From: Bidens hawaiensis
Taxonomy: Eukaryota > Streptophyta > Magnoliopsida > Asterales > Asteraceae
NCBI GenBank assembly: GCA_021521415.1
Contig: JAIQDT010001137.1
Span: forward strand, 62,001 to 126,000
Length of the DNA stretch: 64,000 nt
Direction: 5' to 3'
Position 1 is the first letter of the stretch. Every line of letters starts with the position of its first letter. Below, piece after piece: positions 45,793 through 58,410 of this stretch. The notes under the pieces were generated by a model. It did no database searches, was not told the origin of the DNA, and worked only from the letters and a program-made list of their open reading frames with translations. The position numbers and the translations under genes were made by a program.

Positions 45793-48700
45793 CTATGAGG
45801 AAGAACTCACCACCCCAGCGAGTGAGCAACATATCTTTAGCTTCTCCCTTGCCACAACTTTGGTCAACATATCGGAACAATTATCATCGGTATGAACTTT
45901 AACAAGTTTAAACAACTTGTCTTCAATAACATCTCTAATCCAATGATACCTCACATCAATATGTTTTGTTCTCTTATGAAACATTGCATTCTTAGCAAGG
46001 TGAATAGCACTTTGATTATCACAAAGAACCATGTAGCGCTGTTGCATAAAGCCAAGCTCTTGCATAAATCTTTTCAATCACAATAATTCTTTGCATGCTT
46101 CTGTTGCTGCCATATACTCTGCCTCGGTAGTAGATAAAGCAACACACTTTTGCAGTCTTGACTGCCATGACACGGCTCCCCTGCATATAACATCAAATAT
46201 CCAGAAGTGGATTTCATGTTGTCCTTATTTCCTGCCATATCAGAATCCGTGTAACCAACAAGCATCGGCTCCCCATTTCCAAATGTTATACCCAATTTGG
46301 AAGTACCTCGTAAATATCTAAGTATCCACTTAACTGCTTCCCAATGCTTCTTACCCGGATTTAACAAGAACCGACTAACAACACCAACTGCATGGGCAAT
46401 ATCAGGCCGTGTATATACCATTGCATGCATCAAGCTTCCAACCGATGATGCATATGGAACACCATCCATCTCTTTAATCTCCTTCTCAGAAGTAGGGCAA
46501 TCTTTTTCAGTTAACTTAAAATTGGGAGTAAGAGGTGTACTAACCATATTAACTTTAGACATCTTGAATCTGCTAAGCACCTTTTCAATTTATTGCTTTT
46601 GTGACATGTGCAACTTCTTTGAAGCTCTATCTCTAGTAATCCGAATGCCAAGAATATTCTTAGATGGCCCCAAGTCTTTCATAGAAAACGACTTGCTTAA
46701 CTCTTTCTTCAGCTGGACAATTCTTTCTGCATTCTTGCCAACAATCAACATATCATCAACATAAAGCAATAAAATGATAAAACCATCATCACCAAACCTC
46801 TTAAAGAAAACACAGTGATCAGACGCAGTCTTTCGGTAGCCTTGCTTCCCTATAACTGACTCAAATTTCTTGTACCACTGTCTCGGTGCTTGCTTCAAGC
46901 CATAAAGACTTTTATGAAGTTTAAAAACATAATCTTCTTTACCTTTAACCTAAAAACCTTCAGGTTGCTCCATATAGATTTTCTTTATCCAGATCACCAT
47001 GAAGGAATGCTGTCTTGACATCCATTTGCTCAACCTTAAGATCAAGACTAGCAGCTAAACCAAGGATCACCCTAATGGAACTCATCTTCACAACTGGAGA
47101 AAAAATCTCATCAAAAACAATACCTTCTCTTTGACTGAACCCTTTGACCACCAATCTTTCCTTGTACCTAGGCCGTGAGGTATGCTCTTCAGTCTTCAAT
47201 TTGTAGACCCACTTGTTCTTCAAAGCTCTTTTGCCCCTAGGAAATTTCACCAAAACTCAAAGGTATTGTTCTCATACAAGGAATTCATCTCATCTTGCAT
47301 GGCTTCAACCCACTCTCTTTTATGCTTATGTTCCATGGCCTCTCTATAATACTCGGGCTCTCCCCCATCAGTGAGTAAGACATACTCACCAGCCGAATAA
47401 CGAGTAGAAGGTTGACGATCTCTCGTAGACCGCCTGAGTGGGACAAATGCAGGCATATCTACTGGTAACTCGGGATGAATATCCTCATCCAAATCCACCT
47501 GCTCTTGATTATCAACATTATCGGTACCATGTTATTCGTCATTTTGAATACCAATTTTGTGATGTGGCTCAGATTGCTGAGTAGGAATAGGATCCAAATA
47601 AACGAGATCATTAGTGTACTGAGGAACTAACTGTGTCTTCTCAATATCTTTCAAACTCTCGTCTTCCACAAACACAACATCAAGACTTTTAACAAGCTTC
47701 TTTGAAACCGGATCATATAGCCTGTATCCAAACTCATCTTGACCATAACCAAGGAATATACACTGTCTTGACTTCACATCAAGCTTTGACCTTTCATCTT
47801 TGGGGACATGCACAAATGCTTTGCATCCAAAGACCCTCAAATGACAATACGAAACATCTTTGCCACTCCAAACTCTGTCTGGAACATCATTATGCAAAGG
47901 AATACCAGGAGTAAGGTTAATAACATGTACCGTTGTATGTAAAGCTTCTCACCAAAAGGAATTAGGCAACCATGCATGTGAGAGCAAACACTTAAACCTT
48001 TCAACCAAGGTTCGGTTCATCCGTTCTGCTAAACCATTCAACTGTGGTGTCTTAAGAGGTGGCCTTTGGTGTCGAATACCCTTATCTCTACAATAAGCAT
48101 TAAAAGGACCAATGTATTCACCTCCATTATCTGTACGAACACACTTGAGCTTCTTCCCAGTTTGTCTCTCAACTAGGGCATGAAACTGCTTAAACACATC
48201 AAATACTTGATCTTTAGACTTTAAGTATAAACCCATACTTTCCTCGAATGATCGTCTATAAATGTGACAAAATATAAGCAGCCCCCAAGTGTTCTAGTCT
48301 TCATAGGACCACATACGTCTGAATGCACTAAGTCAAGTATACTTTCTTTTCTATGAGGCGGATGACTACGAAAAGAAACTCTCTTTTGCTTACCATTCAT
48401 ACAATGAGAACACTTCTTCAAATGAACATCTTTCACACCGGACAAGGCATATTTCTTCAATAAAATAGACATCCCCTTTTCACTCATGTGAGCAAGTCTC
48501 TTATGCCACATATCAGTCGCATCAGAATTCGTCAATGAATTAACCGAGTCTCTGGAAATCTTTGGATTTGCCATGTACAACTTTGAAGTTCTTTCACCTC
48601 TTGCCACGATCAACGAACCACGAGTGAGTTTCCAAATTCCACCACCAAAGGTACTGTGGAAACCATCATCTAATGTGCATGCGGAGATCAAATTAAGTCT

Positions 48701-49792
48701 AATATTAGGAACATGTTTCACATTGTGTAAAACCAAATCCATCCCAGTATCAAACTTCAAACAAACATCCCCAACACCAACGATTTTTGATAGCCCATTA
48801 TTACCCATCTTGACATTCCCAAAATCACCAGGAGTATAAGACGAATAAAAATCCCTTTGTGATGTCACATGACAAGTAGCACCACTGTCAACAACCCAAC
48901 TCGAATCATCACGTGTAATGTTCACCCCATCATAATCATAAAAAATATAAAATTCTTCGGTGGCAGTGTTAGTTTCAGAAGTACCTTCATCACCGTCATC
49001 TTTCTTGTAGTTGTTCTTTTTATTGTTGTAATTAGCCTTCTTGTTCTCCTTTTTCAGTTGCTTGCAATATTTTATTGTTGTCCTTTTTCTAGCACAATGA
49101 TGACACTCATATTCTTCAAACTTCCCTTTGGACTTACTGCGGTGCTTTGCTCTATTACTTGGACCTCTGCTATGGCTTCTCTCCCCACTTTCGGTAACCA
49201 AGGCATCTGACTGTGAAGAGGAACCTTGTGACTTTCTTCTCATCTCTTCATTTATAATATTACCTTTAGCCAACTCCATAGTAATAATACCGTTAGCTGC
49301 GGAGTTGGACAACTATGTCCTAAAAGTCTCCCAAGAATCCGGTAACGTACCAAGAAGCCATAAACCTTGTATCTCGTCTTCAAACTTAATACTCATACCT
49401 GCAAGTTGATTAATAACACCCCGAAAAACATTCAAATGATCAGTAACAGGAGTTCCATCACGGTATTTCAAGTGTATCAACTGTTTAATCAAGAACAACT
49501 TATTGTTCCCAGTCTTCCGAGCATAAAACTCTTCAAGCTTGGTCCATAGAGTACGAGCATGACTCTCCCCGCTAATATGGTTCAAAACATTATCATCAAC
49601 CCATTGCCGAATATACCCGCAAACCTTCCGATGCAAAATATTCCATTCTTCATCAGTTTTATTTTCAGGTTTATCGGTACTAAAAACAGGCAAATAATAA
49701 TCCTTCACATAAAGAAGGTCTTCCATCTTGCCTTTCCAAACATGATAATTGGAACCATTCAAACTCACCATCCTACCCGTATTAGCTTCCAT
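45793..49792 (-). pseudogene. Copia gag-pol, multiply broken
   Basis: Domain order gag, protease, integrase, RT, RNase H, typical of Ty1/copia. Gag begins MEANTGRMVSLNGSNYHVWK at 49792 and meets TAG at 49313-49315. The zinc knuckle is decayed (CHHCARKRTTIKYC). Protease has SSWVVDSGATCHVTS (about 48895-48850). GAG-pre-integrase has MWHKRLAHMSEKGM and CSHCMNGKQKRVSF. Integrase has VHSDVCGPM, FIDDHSRKVW and, after a frameshift near 48230, RTDNGGEY. Further breaks lie near 47950, 47530, 47250 and 46940. RT shows NKWVYKLKTEEHTSRPRYKE and LLLYVDDMLIVG (about 46765). RNase H shows YTDSDMAGN and CDNQSAIHLAKNAMFHKRTK, ending at 45793. Not functional. Confidence 0.92.
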
Positions 49793-49844
49793 CGTTCAAA
49801 CAAGTCTTAACCCAAGAACAAGAGCCGAAGCTCTGATACACGTC

Positions 49845-50570
49845 TGTTGGGAAAAACAACCACCTAGCCACGAACGGTAAACAAAAATTACATAATTAAA
49901 CTTCGTTTGACTAAACTTTTTCCCGACCCGAATGAACCAATGAGGATGCAAACAAAACAGGGTATACTAAAAGTAAATATGACACGATAAATTTTAGCGT
50001 GGAAAACCTCTCAAGGCGAGAGTAAAAACCACGGGACTACTAGAGCCGCTTCAAATCCACTATCACCAATAATGAGCAATACAAAAGTTCTTGTCTAGGT
50101 AAAACTAGAGGCATACACAAATCATCATATACTTGGTACAAACAATCTTCAAGTATATGGAATCAAACTATAAAAAAAAGAGGTATCACCAACGAGAGAA
50201 TGATTCGATCTCTAGCACGTCTCTTATCTTCAAAACATCAAAAGAATGGAGAAATAAAAAAACCTTCTCTTCGTAATACTTGATTCAGCAGAAGAGGAAG
50301 AATAATAATATCTCACAATCCCTTTTCGTATGTATATATATGTCGGCCGAAGAGGTGCACCCAAAACCCTCTTATATTGTTTTGTTATCATCTTAGAAGC
50401 CCACACAAACTTCCAAGCACACCATAAATCAATATGTGGTTGTGGAATATACTGACCAAATAAAACGTCAACATATATTTGATTTTTTTTTCTTTTTTTA
50501 ATAATAATAATAGAACCCATGAAAGTTAAGATTGTTGTTGGGTTTTCTCATGGGCAGAAATATCCCAACA
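49845..50570 (-). repeat. Copia 5' LTR
   Basis: 726 bp, paired with 45040-45776. Directly inside it the minus strand reads GACGTGTATCAGAGC, an initiator-Met-type primer-binding site with mismatches at its start. Confidence 0.93.
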
Positions 50571-50973
50571 TGATGTCGGGACGGAACCTTCACGATAATT
50601 ATAAATAATCCTGCCACCCCCACCACCACTAACATTTTCAGGGATGTCTGTATGAACATCCCAAGGAGTGACGAGGAAGAAATCGTTCCTATTTGTATCC
50701 GGACCAAACTCTAGTCCCGGCACATTCCCACCATAACTCTTACTTCTTAGGAGGACCACAGTTTTCCGCACACTCCCACATCCCATGGTCTTTTTCTTTT
50801 CGAATTCTGCAATTACTACAGGAAATAAAATTCATGAGGAAATCTGTAAATCTATGTGGATAATCAGCTAGGCCATGAACATCATCGATTTCTTGCCTAT
50901 TAACATCCTCGTCCGCACGTAATCTATTAATTGCTTCGCCTTTGGCAACATCACCACTTCTCTGCCCCGCCAT
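50571..50973 (-). pseudogene. Cluster gene D/E, 5' portion (split by retrotransposons)
   Basis: The ATG at 50973 opens MAGQRSGDVAKGEAINRLRA, followed by DEDVNRQEIDDVHG and a hydrophobic-Cys segment (FTDFLMNFISCSNC) that corresponds to FLISFISCCGC of gene F. After ENCGPPKK a TAA closes the frame. The next frame continues at once with GGNVPGLEFGPDTNRNDFF, VTPWDVHTDIPENV and a GGGGG run. The reading is then cut at 50570 by the copia element. The rest of the gene is at 45015-45039 and 32458-32639. One frameshift plus two insertions make it a pseudogene. Confidence 0.72.
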
Positions 50974-51149
50974 CAGTTGGAAGATATCGATGATGTTAAT
51001 TTTCCCTGTCTTATCTTTGTGGAATGGTAGTTCCCACTACTCCTTATAACTTCTCCGCGTATTGAGCACAGCTGCGAAGATTCCAACCTCCTGGATGTTT
51101 ACTTAGCTAAATCGCCAAAGAAAACAATGAAACATGCGTGTTGAGGTAA

Positions 51150-51335
51150 CACTTCAAATTATCATAGCTATTTGTTGAAATTTGTGGGGTTTGACGCGTT
51201 TTAGTATATTTTTATAAATATATTTGAGCTAAATTAATTGGTATGTAATGGATCCACGACTAGTCCAAATTGTTTAATAAACACCGACTTGTCAAACTAT
51301 GATGGGTAGGCAACAAACTGGAAAGTTAACTCTAA
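51150..51335. repeat. Duplicated 5' flank of cluster gene (copy at gene D/E)
   Basis: Shares GACGCGTTTTAGTATAT, AAATTAATT, GTATCCACGACTA-type and CAACTGGAAAG words in the same order with 57125-57320. It therefore belongs to the duplicated unit that contains genes D/E and F. Confidence 0.65.
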
Positions 51336-54300
51336 CACGTACCTTATTGTGTTGCCTTTTTTAAGAAAACGTGAATTGCATTGATAGAGATGCCTCCTAC
51401 CATAATTAAGAATTAAAACATCCATTCAAACAAACCAATATATGCAACAACATTTAAAATAAATGTCAAGACCATAAGTGAGTACCTTGAAGGTAGTGAA
51501 GACCGTAATGACGAATCAATGTGAAGACCGTAAACGAGTTACCTTGAAGGTAGTGAAAATTCAAAATTGTTTTTAAGGACATACATATCTTTGTGTGAAT
51601 ATGCAGGGCAGTCTCGTGGGTAAGCTATATGAGGCAATGGCTTTAGGCCATTTATAGGGCCTCCATTTTAAATAAGAGTTATGTATTATGAGATTTTGAA
51701 AGTAGAGTTCATTTAGAATTAGTAACTCATTGATGAACCAAAAGCTAATGATGATTGTTTAATATTCATTATTACGGCATATCATCCATATTCAATAATT
51801 CTTGTATACTCTCTAGTGCTATACGCATAAAGACAAGAAAATAAAAAAGCCTCAATAATTTAGTTAGTTTTAGGCCTCCGAGAATTTTGAACCGGCCCTG
51901 TGAATATGGGAAGTGGGAACAAAGCTCCATACATACATATAACCTCTAAAGGTATATGGTAAGATAGTTTGGTGTTGGCATGTAAGTTAAAGATAATATA
52001 ATATAACAATCTGTTACCGCATCACTCAACCGCAAGACCGGATCTCCCATATGTCCTAGCAAAAAAAAGGGCTTAAGCCGGCCCCACTTTGGAGAACACT
52101 AAATTTTATGAATCACCGATGACCTGGTTTTGCAACAATGGAGAATATGGGGTTTGACACTTTTGATTATTCATACGCGTCGTTCATGATTTGGTGTTTC
52201 ATTATGTACTTCTATAAATATTTATTGTGTTATTGTTGTTTGAGCTTGTTTAATTACTTGGTCGTGTTATCAACATAATTAAAATTCACTGTTCAGATTC
52301 GTTATTTGTTTTCATTGTAACAATATATTTTGACATCTTATAACATACGGGCATTATCTGACTTTATGATTAAAGTAAATGTACTTTAAGCCAACACTAG
52401 CAAAGATTGTTTGAATAATCTTCTTTAACGGCATTATTATATCATAAACAGAGGGGACTAGTAAGAAGCTATAGAGCCAACACGAGGAAAATTACATTAT
52501 TAAACACCACATCATAAAAGAAAAAGAAAAAAAACACGACCTCAGTAACTCCACTCCAACTCCATATAAGCTTCGACTTTAATATATTTTTCACCACTTA
52601 GAAAGATACCGTTTATATATCTTCCAAGATCTTGTGATGAGATTGTTGTTGACAACCTTGTCATTGCTAGCACGCCATAGACTCGGACCAGACATAGACC
52701 CAGAAGCCATGTTTCCATATATGACTCTCTCTATCTCCCTCCCTCTCTCATCCTCTCTATAGTTCTCTCCCTCCCTCTCAAAAAACATCCATGTCATTAG
52801 ACAATAACTGATAGTATCTGAACAATGTTTAGGATCTGTCATTTGATATGGTAAATCACCTAGAAACCAAAATTTCTTTTTTCTCTCCTAAAAACCATTT
52901 ACATTTTCGTTTTCTTCCTAATTTGTCAAAGAAATTCATCCACCTCCTATCAAAGACCACTTGTTGAAAGTATAGTCTGTAGGACATGGGTCACGATTTT
53001 ATTAAACAATATTAATAAAACAAATAATTAATCTCTTTATACAATTTGGGAAATTGTAGTACGTATACCGTATACAAATCCAAAAGAGAGTAATACGAAT
53101 TTATTATTATAATAAACAAAAACTATTGTTGTACATAATTGTTCTATTTTTATGCCAAGTGGCATGGTTATTGTTCAACACTGAAAGTTAAAACTATCTA
53201 ATTTAATCAATTAATAAATATTTTAAACATTTCATATTAATTATTTATCTATGGTTTTAAAGTAGTAAATAAAGTAAAAATAAATAGAATAAAAGAATAT
53301 ATGTAGAACCATTGAAACTCATTTTAGTGTGTGTAAATTCGTGTTTTATGTTTTTAGTTTATTAGTGACCAAGTCAGAATGTGTCACTATTTATATTTAC
53401 TTTGAGCAATACGAAAATGGTTCATCTCATTTGATTACCTTTTTACTTTTAATTATATATAACAAACTTTTTTTTATGTATTGATAACTTTGTGCTAAAG
53501 TGACATGATTCAACACTCAAGGAGAATAATTGATTAATGATGGTGTATATCTAATTTTTTTTTGTATCTAATAATTATGTGAATTTTTATATCACATGTT
53601 AACTGATAATGAACTTCATTGTTCTTATTATACTTCATTTGCATGTCAGTATATTATACAAACTTGCATCAACTAGAGTTTCGGGCCAAATTGGTATAAA
53701 AATAGAGTTGTTTTGATCCCCATAATACAGTGGTGCCATAATGAGTTTTTGTTTATATCCATTTATGTTCATGAAGAAAATTTCATATGTTCTTAGATGA
53801 CTATCATTGTGTTGTCTATTACAGAAACAACACTCATTTGTTTTGTTTGTTTTTTTAATTTTAAATCTTGCAAGTTAAGACCATAAGGTATAATTGACTA
53901 CTAGAAATGTTAGGGAAATGATTGTAATTATGGGTGTTGCAAACCGATTCTATACAAAATCATTGTAAGATCATGAGCGGGACGTTAGAAATAATAATTT
54001 GTTTCTTTTAAGTTGGTTGTTTAATATTATAATTTATTTGTATTGTATCTTTTATACAAGTATCTTGAAATTGTATGATATAAGGGAGGAATGATGGTTT
54101 GGTTTTCAGTGAGATACTTATTTGTTGTGAATAAAACATTTGCAACAGTTTTTTTTACTCTGATTTACGTATTGGGTCACAATAAGTTCCGCTTGAAACA
54201 TACCCACTTTTAGTATGACTTGGAACATGTTGGGCAAGTTCAACTTATATTCGGCCCTTTAAGCTACATTAGAAAACTTTCATAATATGAAATTTGTTTT

Positions 54301-54690
54301 AAAAAAATGCAAACTATCTCTAAAAACTATTAAAAAACAACTATCTCGACATGACATGAGCGTGAAGAGGTTCAAGAATCAGTTTTCTTTTTATAAAGAA
54401 ATAAAACAATTATAGAAAAAAGCATATTTTAAATAATAAAAAATGTTTATTATAAATAAGAAAAAGTGATATTTTGTTATTTAAAAATCATTTATAATAT
54501 ATTAAAGACAATAATAAAAAAATAACAAAATGATAACAAAGAAACAAAATAATTTTGAATTGTATTAATGAAAAACTTCAGGGAGGGAGTATATTTAATA
54601 CAAATGAGGGGGTAAGGTACGTTTATTAGCACCTTTATTGCAATTTAAAGAACAGAATCATATAATAAGTTAATATATGAGATTTAATTT
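51336..54690. other. AT-rich intergenic region
   Basis: No gene recognised. A short piece near 52343-52365 (ACGGGCATTATCTGACTTT) is another copy of the cluster's 3' flank, suggesting a further deleted cluster unit here. The open frame at 52591-52842 includes a CT-rich simple-sequence stretch and resembles nothing I know. Confidence 0.45.
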
Positions 54691-54693
54691 TTT

Positions 54694-54726
54694 AAACCCG
54701 TGTATTACACGGGTTTCTAACCTAGT
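54694..54726 (+). mobile_element. Helitron 3' terminus
   Basis: A perfect stem AAACCCGTG / CACGGGTTT with loop TATTA (54694-54716) is followed five bases later by CTAGT (54722-54726) and then T. This is the canonical Helitron 3' end. The 5' end was not found; the AT-rich DNA to the left may be its body. Confidence 0.65.
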
Positions 54727-55750
54727 TATAACATATATACAAATATTGATTCATACCAAGGACCTTAATTTATGCTCCAATAGCTAATTCTTGAACATCC
54801 TTCAACGAGTTGGAGTCGGATCAGAGTCGCGTTGGACTGAGACCGCTCACACATCATCTTGCTTGTGTTGACCGAGACCCGAGCGTCACCTTCGAGCCAT
54901 GTCTTCTTGTATCCCTCTTCGCTTGGTGAACCCATCTTGATCAACCGAACACATCTACACCTTTCTAGCTGCAAAACTGAACAAACTGTGGTTCCCGGTT
55001 GTGGCTGAGGATTTCTGTTAAATAGAGGTCCCTTAAAGCAGATTTCGGGCCACTTCCGCAAGACCGTCTGCTTCCCAGGGTATAACAGCCAAAGCAGTAT
55101 GTACTGCCGGGATTACCCTAGCAGCCGATCCATAGTTGAAATGTGAGTTCGGGATCATGATCGAGAGAGTTGGAACTGTGAACACGTATCATTGGCAGGG
55201 AGCCGTTTGGTTTCATGTGTATGGTAACAAGCTGGTTAGGCCGTGTGTGTATTCGGGTCGTGAGTGATCAAGTTTGTCGGTGTGTCAGTGTGTCAAAAAT
55301 GCTCACCCGATTTTTCTATATATAGTGGGTTACGTGATGAGTCAGTGGGACACATGTCAACATATGACATACACACATGACACTTGTCAACAAGAGTCAT
55401 ACACACACGACACATGTCTCACGAGGTGTAAAACATACAAGGCTAGTGGATTCATGTGCTGACACATGGCGTGGTGACTCATCACATCTACCAACACTTG
55501 TCACGTTCACACACATGGCACTACCACATGACGACACTTGTTATAGTACCCAATCCAACCACCAAAATACTAAGGCAGCTCTCAAGCGTTCTACCAATAT
55601 GGGACAAACCCATTTATCTTTTTACCAATGTTCAAGTTCTCAACTATACACTTTATAGTATCGATTTCACATTCATCTATACTCTTTGTACATATTAATA
55701 ATTTATTTATTAGTAACAAATACTAATAAATATTATTTGTCCAAAAATTT
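54727..55750. repeat. Unassigned region with CACATG-rich short repeats
   Basis: From 55330 to 55530 the words CACATGTCA, ACACTTGTC, ACACATGGC and TCATACACACA recur at irregular spacing. The minus-strand open frame at 54765-55061 has no homology that I recognise. A TATA-like CTATATATAG lies near 55316. It may be part of an LTR, but no ends are visible. Confidence 0.35.
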
Positions 55751-55799
55751 CCAACATAGTCATAGCCTTAAGGTCCTTTTATAATTTTCCTTCAATCTT

Positions 55800-56110
55800 A
55801 CGGTCTTACTTGATCAACCTTGTATTTGGAGAAGAGGATCTCACAAACTCCCACAAATTGTGTGATTTTAGTAGCCATGTCTTCATCCTTACACTCCAGA
55901 ACTCATAACTTTCTTTTTTAAACACCAGCTATTTATAAGAGAATTAGTCGTACCAATTGCAGGCTTCGCCATTCCATAAGACAGATTTATACCGCAATGA
56001 ATACTCTAGAAAATATTAATTAGACCCGTTTTATTAAGTGGAAATATCGATGCGTTATTGATCTAATGAAAGGCCTCTTAAACAAGCAACAAAATACACA
56101 AGGAATCAAT
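55800..56110 (-). pseudogene. Copia gag-like (UBN2/DUF4219-type) fragment, copy 2
   Basis: The minus strand contains KESYEFWSVRMKTWLLKSHN + LWEFV, a better-preserved version of ESYELWSVRIETLLRSHS at 31980-32330. The surrounding DNA (CTTACACTCCAGA.CTCATAACTTTCT, AAAGGCCTCTTAAACA) is also shared, so both are parts of one duplicated unit behind a cluster gene. Confidence 0.55.
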
Positions 56111-56214
56111 CAACACAAAGAAAATAAAAGACTAATAAACTTGATCATGAACAGCTACTACTGATTGAGAGAATTGGTAGATAAAATGATTCTATCTACC
56201 AACCAAGTTTTATA

Positions 56215-56771
56215 TCAATTCAATGATCTACAAGTCAACTTCAGCCAAACTTTCTTCCTCCAACTTAGCTGGCTGATACCTCCTTCACCACCAATGGCAG
56301 TTTTAGAACCACCAGCAACGCCATTACCAGTTTGTGGGCTTGATATCAAGCTATTATTCTTGCCACCACCACCATCGGTACTAACATTCCAAGTAGTGAC
56401 CGAGAAGTAATCATGTCTATTTGTATCCGGTCCAAACTCTTGTTCTCATCTGAACACGTAGGAGGACCACATGAGTCGTCCGATTCTACCATCAGATAGC
56501 CATTATCTGTACAAGCATCAAAAGAAGTGACAACAATGTAATCATTTGTATGTGTAAGCCGTCCGAACTCTTGTCCTTGCACATTTTCAGAACTACACTC
56601 AACAGTATCAGGATCGTGCTCATTTCGCCTTTTGCAACCACAACAGGAAATAAAACTTATGAGGAAATCTTTAAGTGTATGGAGAAAACTAGTAGAATGG
56701 CATTGCTTTTTAACATCCTCGTCTTCACATAATTTATCATCTCTCACTTCTCTGCTACTTTGCTCTGCCAT
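56215..56771 (-). pseudogene. Cluster gene F: Cys-rich member with two NDY modules, frameshifted
   Basis: The ATG at 56771 opens MAEQSSREVRDDKLCEDEDV, then FLHTLKDFLISFISCCGCKRR (hydrophobic-Cys segment), then the first module GQEFGRLTHTNDYIVVTSFD + ACTDNG, then SDDSCGPPTCS. The frame next shifts near 56455. In the new frame a second module follows at once: EQEFGPDTNRHDYFSVTTWN + VSTDGGGG. A Gly/Ser stretch and the tail AIGGEGGISQLSWRKKVWLK + LTC then run to TGA at 56215. The duplicated module suggests internal duplication, with the shift lying at the join. The encoded role is unknown. Gene D/E is the closest relative by flanks and motif order. Confidence 0.68.
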
Positions 56772-57124
56772 CGGTTGGAAGCAGTAGCGGATCTAGAAGA
56801 AAAACTAAGGGGTAGTGCGAGCTAACATTTTTTTGTTCAGGGATGGAAACCTGAAACATAAAACGGAGAAGAAAAGGAATATATCGATGCTCTAAAATGT
56901 ATTCGCCAAGAAAGTTGAAGGCTAGCACGGGCCATACCCTTCTACCTATTTTAGTTCCAGATCCGTCCCGGGTTAGAAGATATAGTTGACTTTATTTTTT
57001 CCTAACTTTGCAGACAAGTTTGCCGCTACTATTTATAAGATCCGTTGGAAGATGTTTATAGTTAAGGTAACATAACACCTTCAATTATTTTTAATTTCCT
57101 AGCTAGTTCACTTGATTTACAAAG

Positions 57125-57320
57125 TAATTGTTGAAAATTGCTGGCTTAGACGCGTTTTAGTATATGTTATCTTTACTTTGAGCAAAATTAATTAGTGTGT
57201 AATGTATCCACGACTACTATAAATATAAATTGTACAAAAACGGCGCTTCAAGAAGTTAGACAGACAATATTGGCTCCTCAAACTATGGTAAATAGCAGGC
57301 AACTAACTGGAAAGAAAGAG
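57125..57320. repeat. Duplicated 5' flank of cluster gene (copy at gene F)
   Basis: Paralogue of 51150-51335. See the shared words listed there. Confidence 0.65.
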
Positions 57321-57339
57321 TAATACTACGTTAAAGATT

Positions 57340-57650
57340 TTGTGACAACATAGAAGAAAAATGTCATCGTAAAACTTTTCCCCTGACGACATATCGCCAC
57401 CTTTGCTTCGACGCAAAGGGGGAAATTTTCGTCGCCATAAGCAGTTCTTTCCAACGACATATCGTTGCTAAAGTGTCAGCTAGACAAACATTTTCCAGAT
57501 TATAAACAAATATTTAAAAACTAGATTACTAGCCATCTCTAAGGAGTAACGACATGCCGTTACTAAACGGTCCGCCGGATAACATTTTTCCAAATTAATT
57601 ACTAGTCATCGGTAAAAAAGGGTCTCGCTAGAGGAGGTGGCTCTCCCTGC
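57340..57650. repeat. Possible MITE with GACGACATATCG words
   Basis: Words ACGACATATCGCCACC, ACGACATATCGTTGCTAA and ACGACATGCCGTTACTAA recur at intervals. An internal inverted pair (CACCTTTGCTTCGACG...CAAAGGGGG) is present. Similar words occur inside gene G. I cannot define termini or a target duplication. Confidence 0.35.
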
Positions 57651-58410
57651 CAATTCTTATGTATATACGCTGGAAGAAAATCCTCATTATTTTTGGTATA
57701 AAGAGCTTTTAGAAAGGGCAGAAATCAATGAACAAGAGATGATCAGAAGCTTTTACTTTATTAATGAATAGAGATAATATTTTTGTGTATACGATACATG
57801 GACTAACACAACTTTAAATACTAGAAAAGGCACTGAAAAATAGTAGCAACCCTAAAGACTAGGACTAGCAATTAGCCTAGCCGTTAGAGACTTATTCAAA
57901 ACTGAAAAGAAAAAAGAACAGGTCCATGTTCACATGCAGCTTCTGATCCGAAATATAAGGGTTGAATCAATCTTCATCAATTATTGACCACAATGATGAG
58001 TCCAGTCACGACTAAAATGTTAAGTTATTGTTAACCAATGATTTTGTAACGAAAATCTAACAATCTCTTTAGAGAATGCCACTAAACACACAATTATATT
58101 GTAATGTGGTTTTTCTTGTGTTCACTTCTGACCTTCTGTTACGTACATTTGATTATTTTTTCCCACTGATCTCACATATTATGCTTCAGTTTTAAAGCAG
58201 AGTAACAGGTGATCGGTTCATGTCATCTCAACAAATGTTATGAGCATTTATCTTTATCATTATCAATATTATAACTATAAATATCATCGTCAACACAAAA
58301 TCTTTATTTAAAAATCTGATAAGCACACACCGATTCCCTACCCATGTTTTCTCATGTTGTATAAAGACAACAAATTAATCATGGACAGATAATTCTCTAC
58401 TTTCCAACAT

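Larger units (their letters stand above)
45040..50570 (-). mobile_element. Full-length Ty1/copia retrotransposon (TNT1-94-like order)
   Basis: 5,531 bp with LTRs 45040-45776 and 49845-50570, both TGTTGGGAAAAAC to ATATCCCAACA. The target duplication TGATG (45035-45039 and 50571-50575) is exact. It reads on the minus strand, so the high-coordinate LTR is the 5' one. The LTRs differ at roughly 20 sites and several small indels by eye, so the element is older than the neighbouring Tat element. The coding region is broken in many places. Confidence 0.95.

Noticed and set aside
52591..52842. 83-codon minus-strand open frame as another cluster member
   Set aside because: No family motif; part of it is a CT-rich simple sequence.
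54765..55061. 98-codon minus-strand open frame as a gene
   Set aside because: No similarity recognised, no splice or promoter context, surrounded by repeats.
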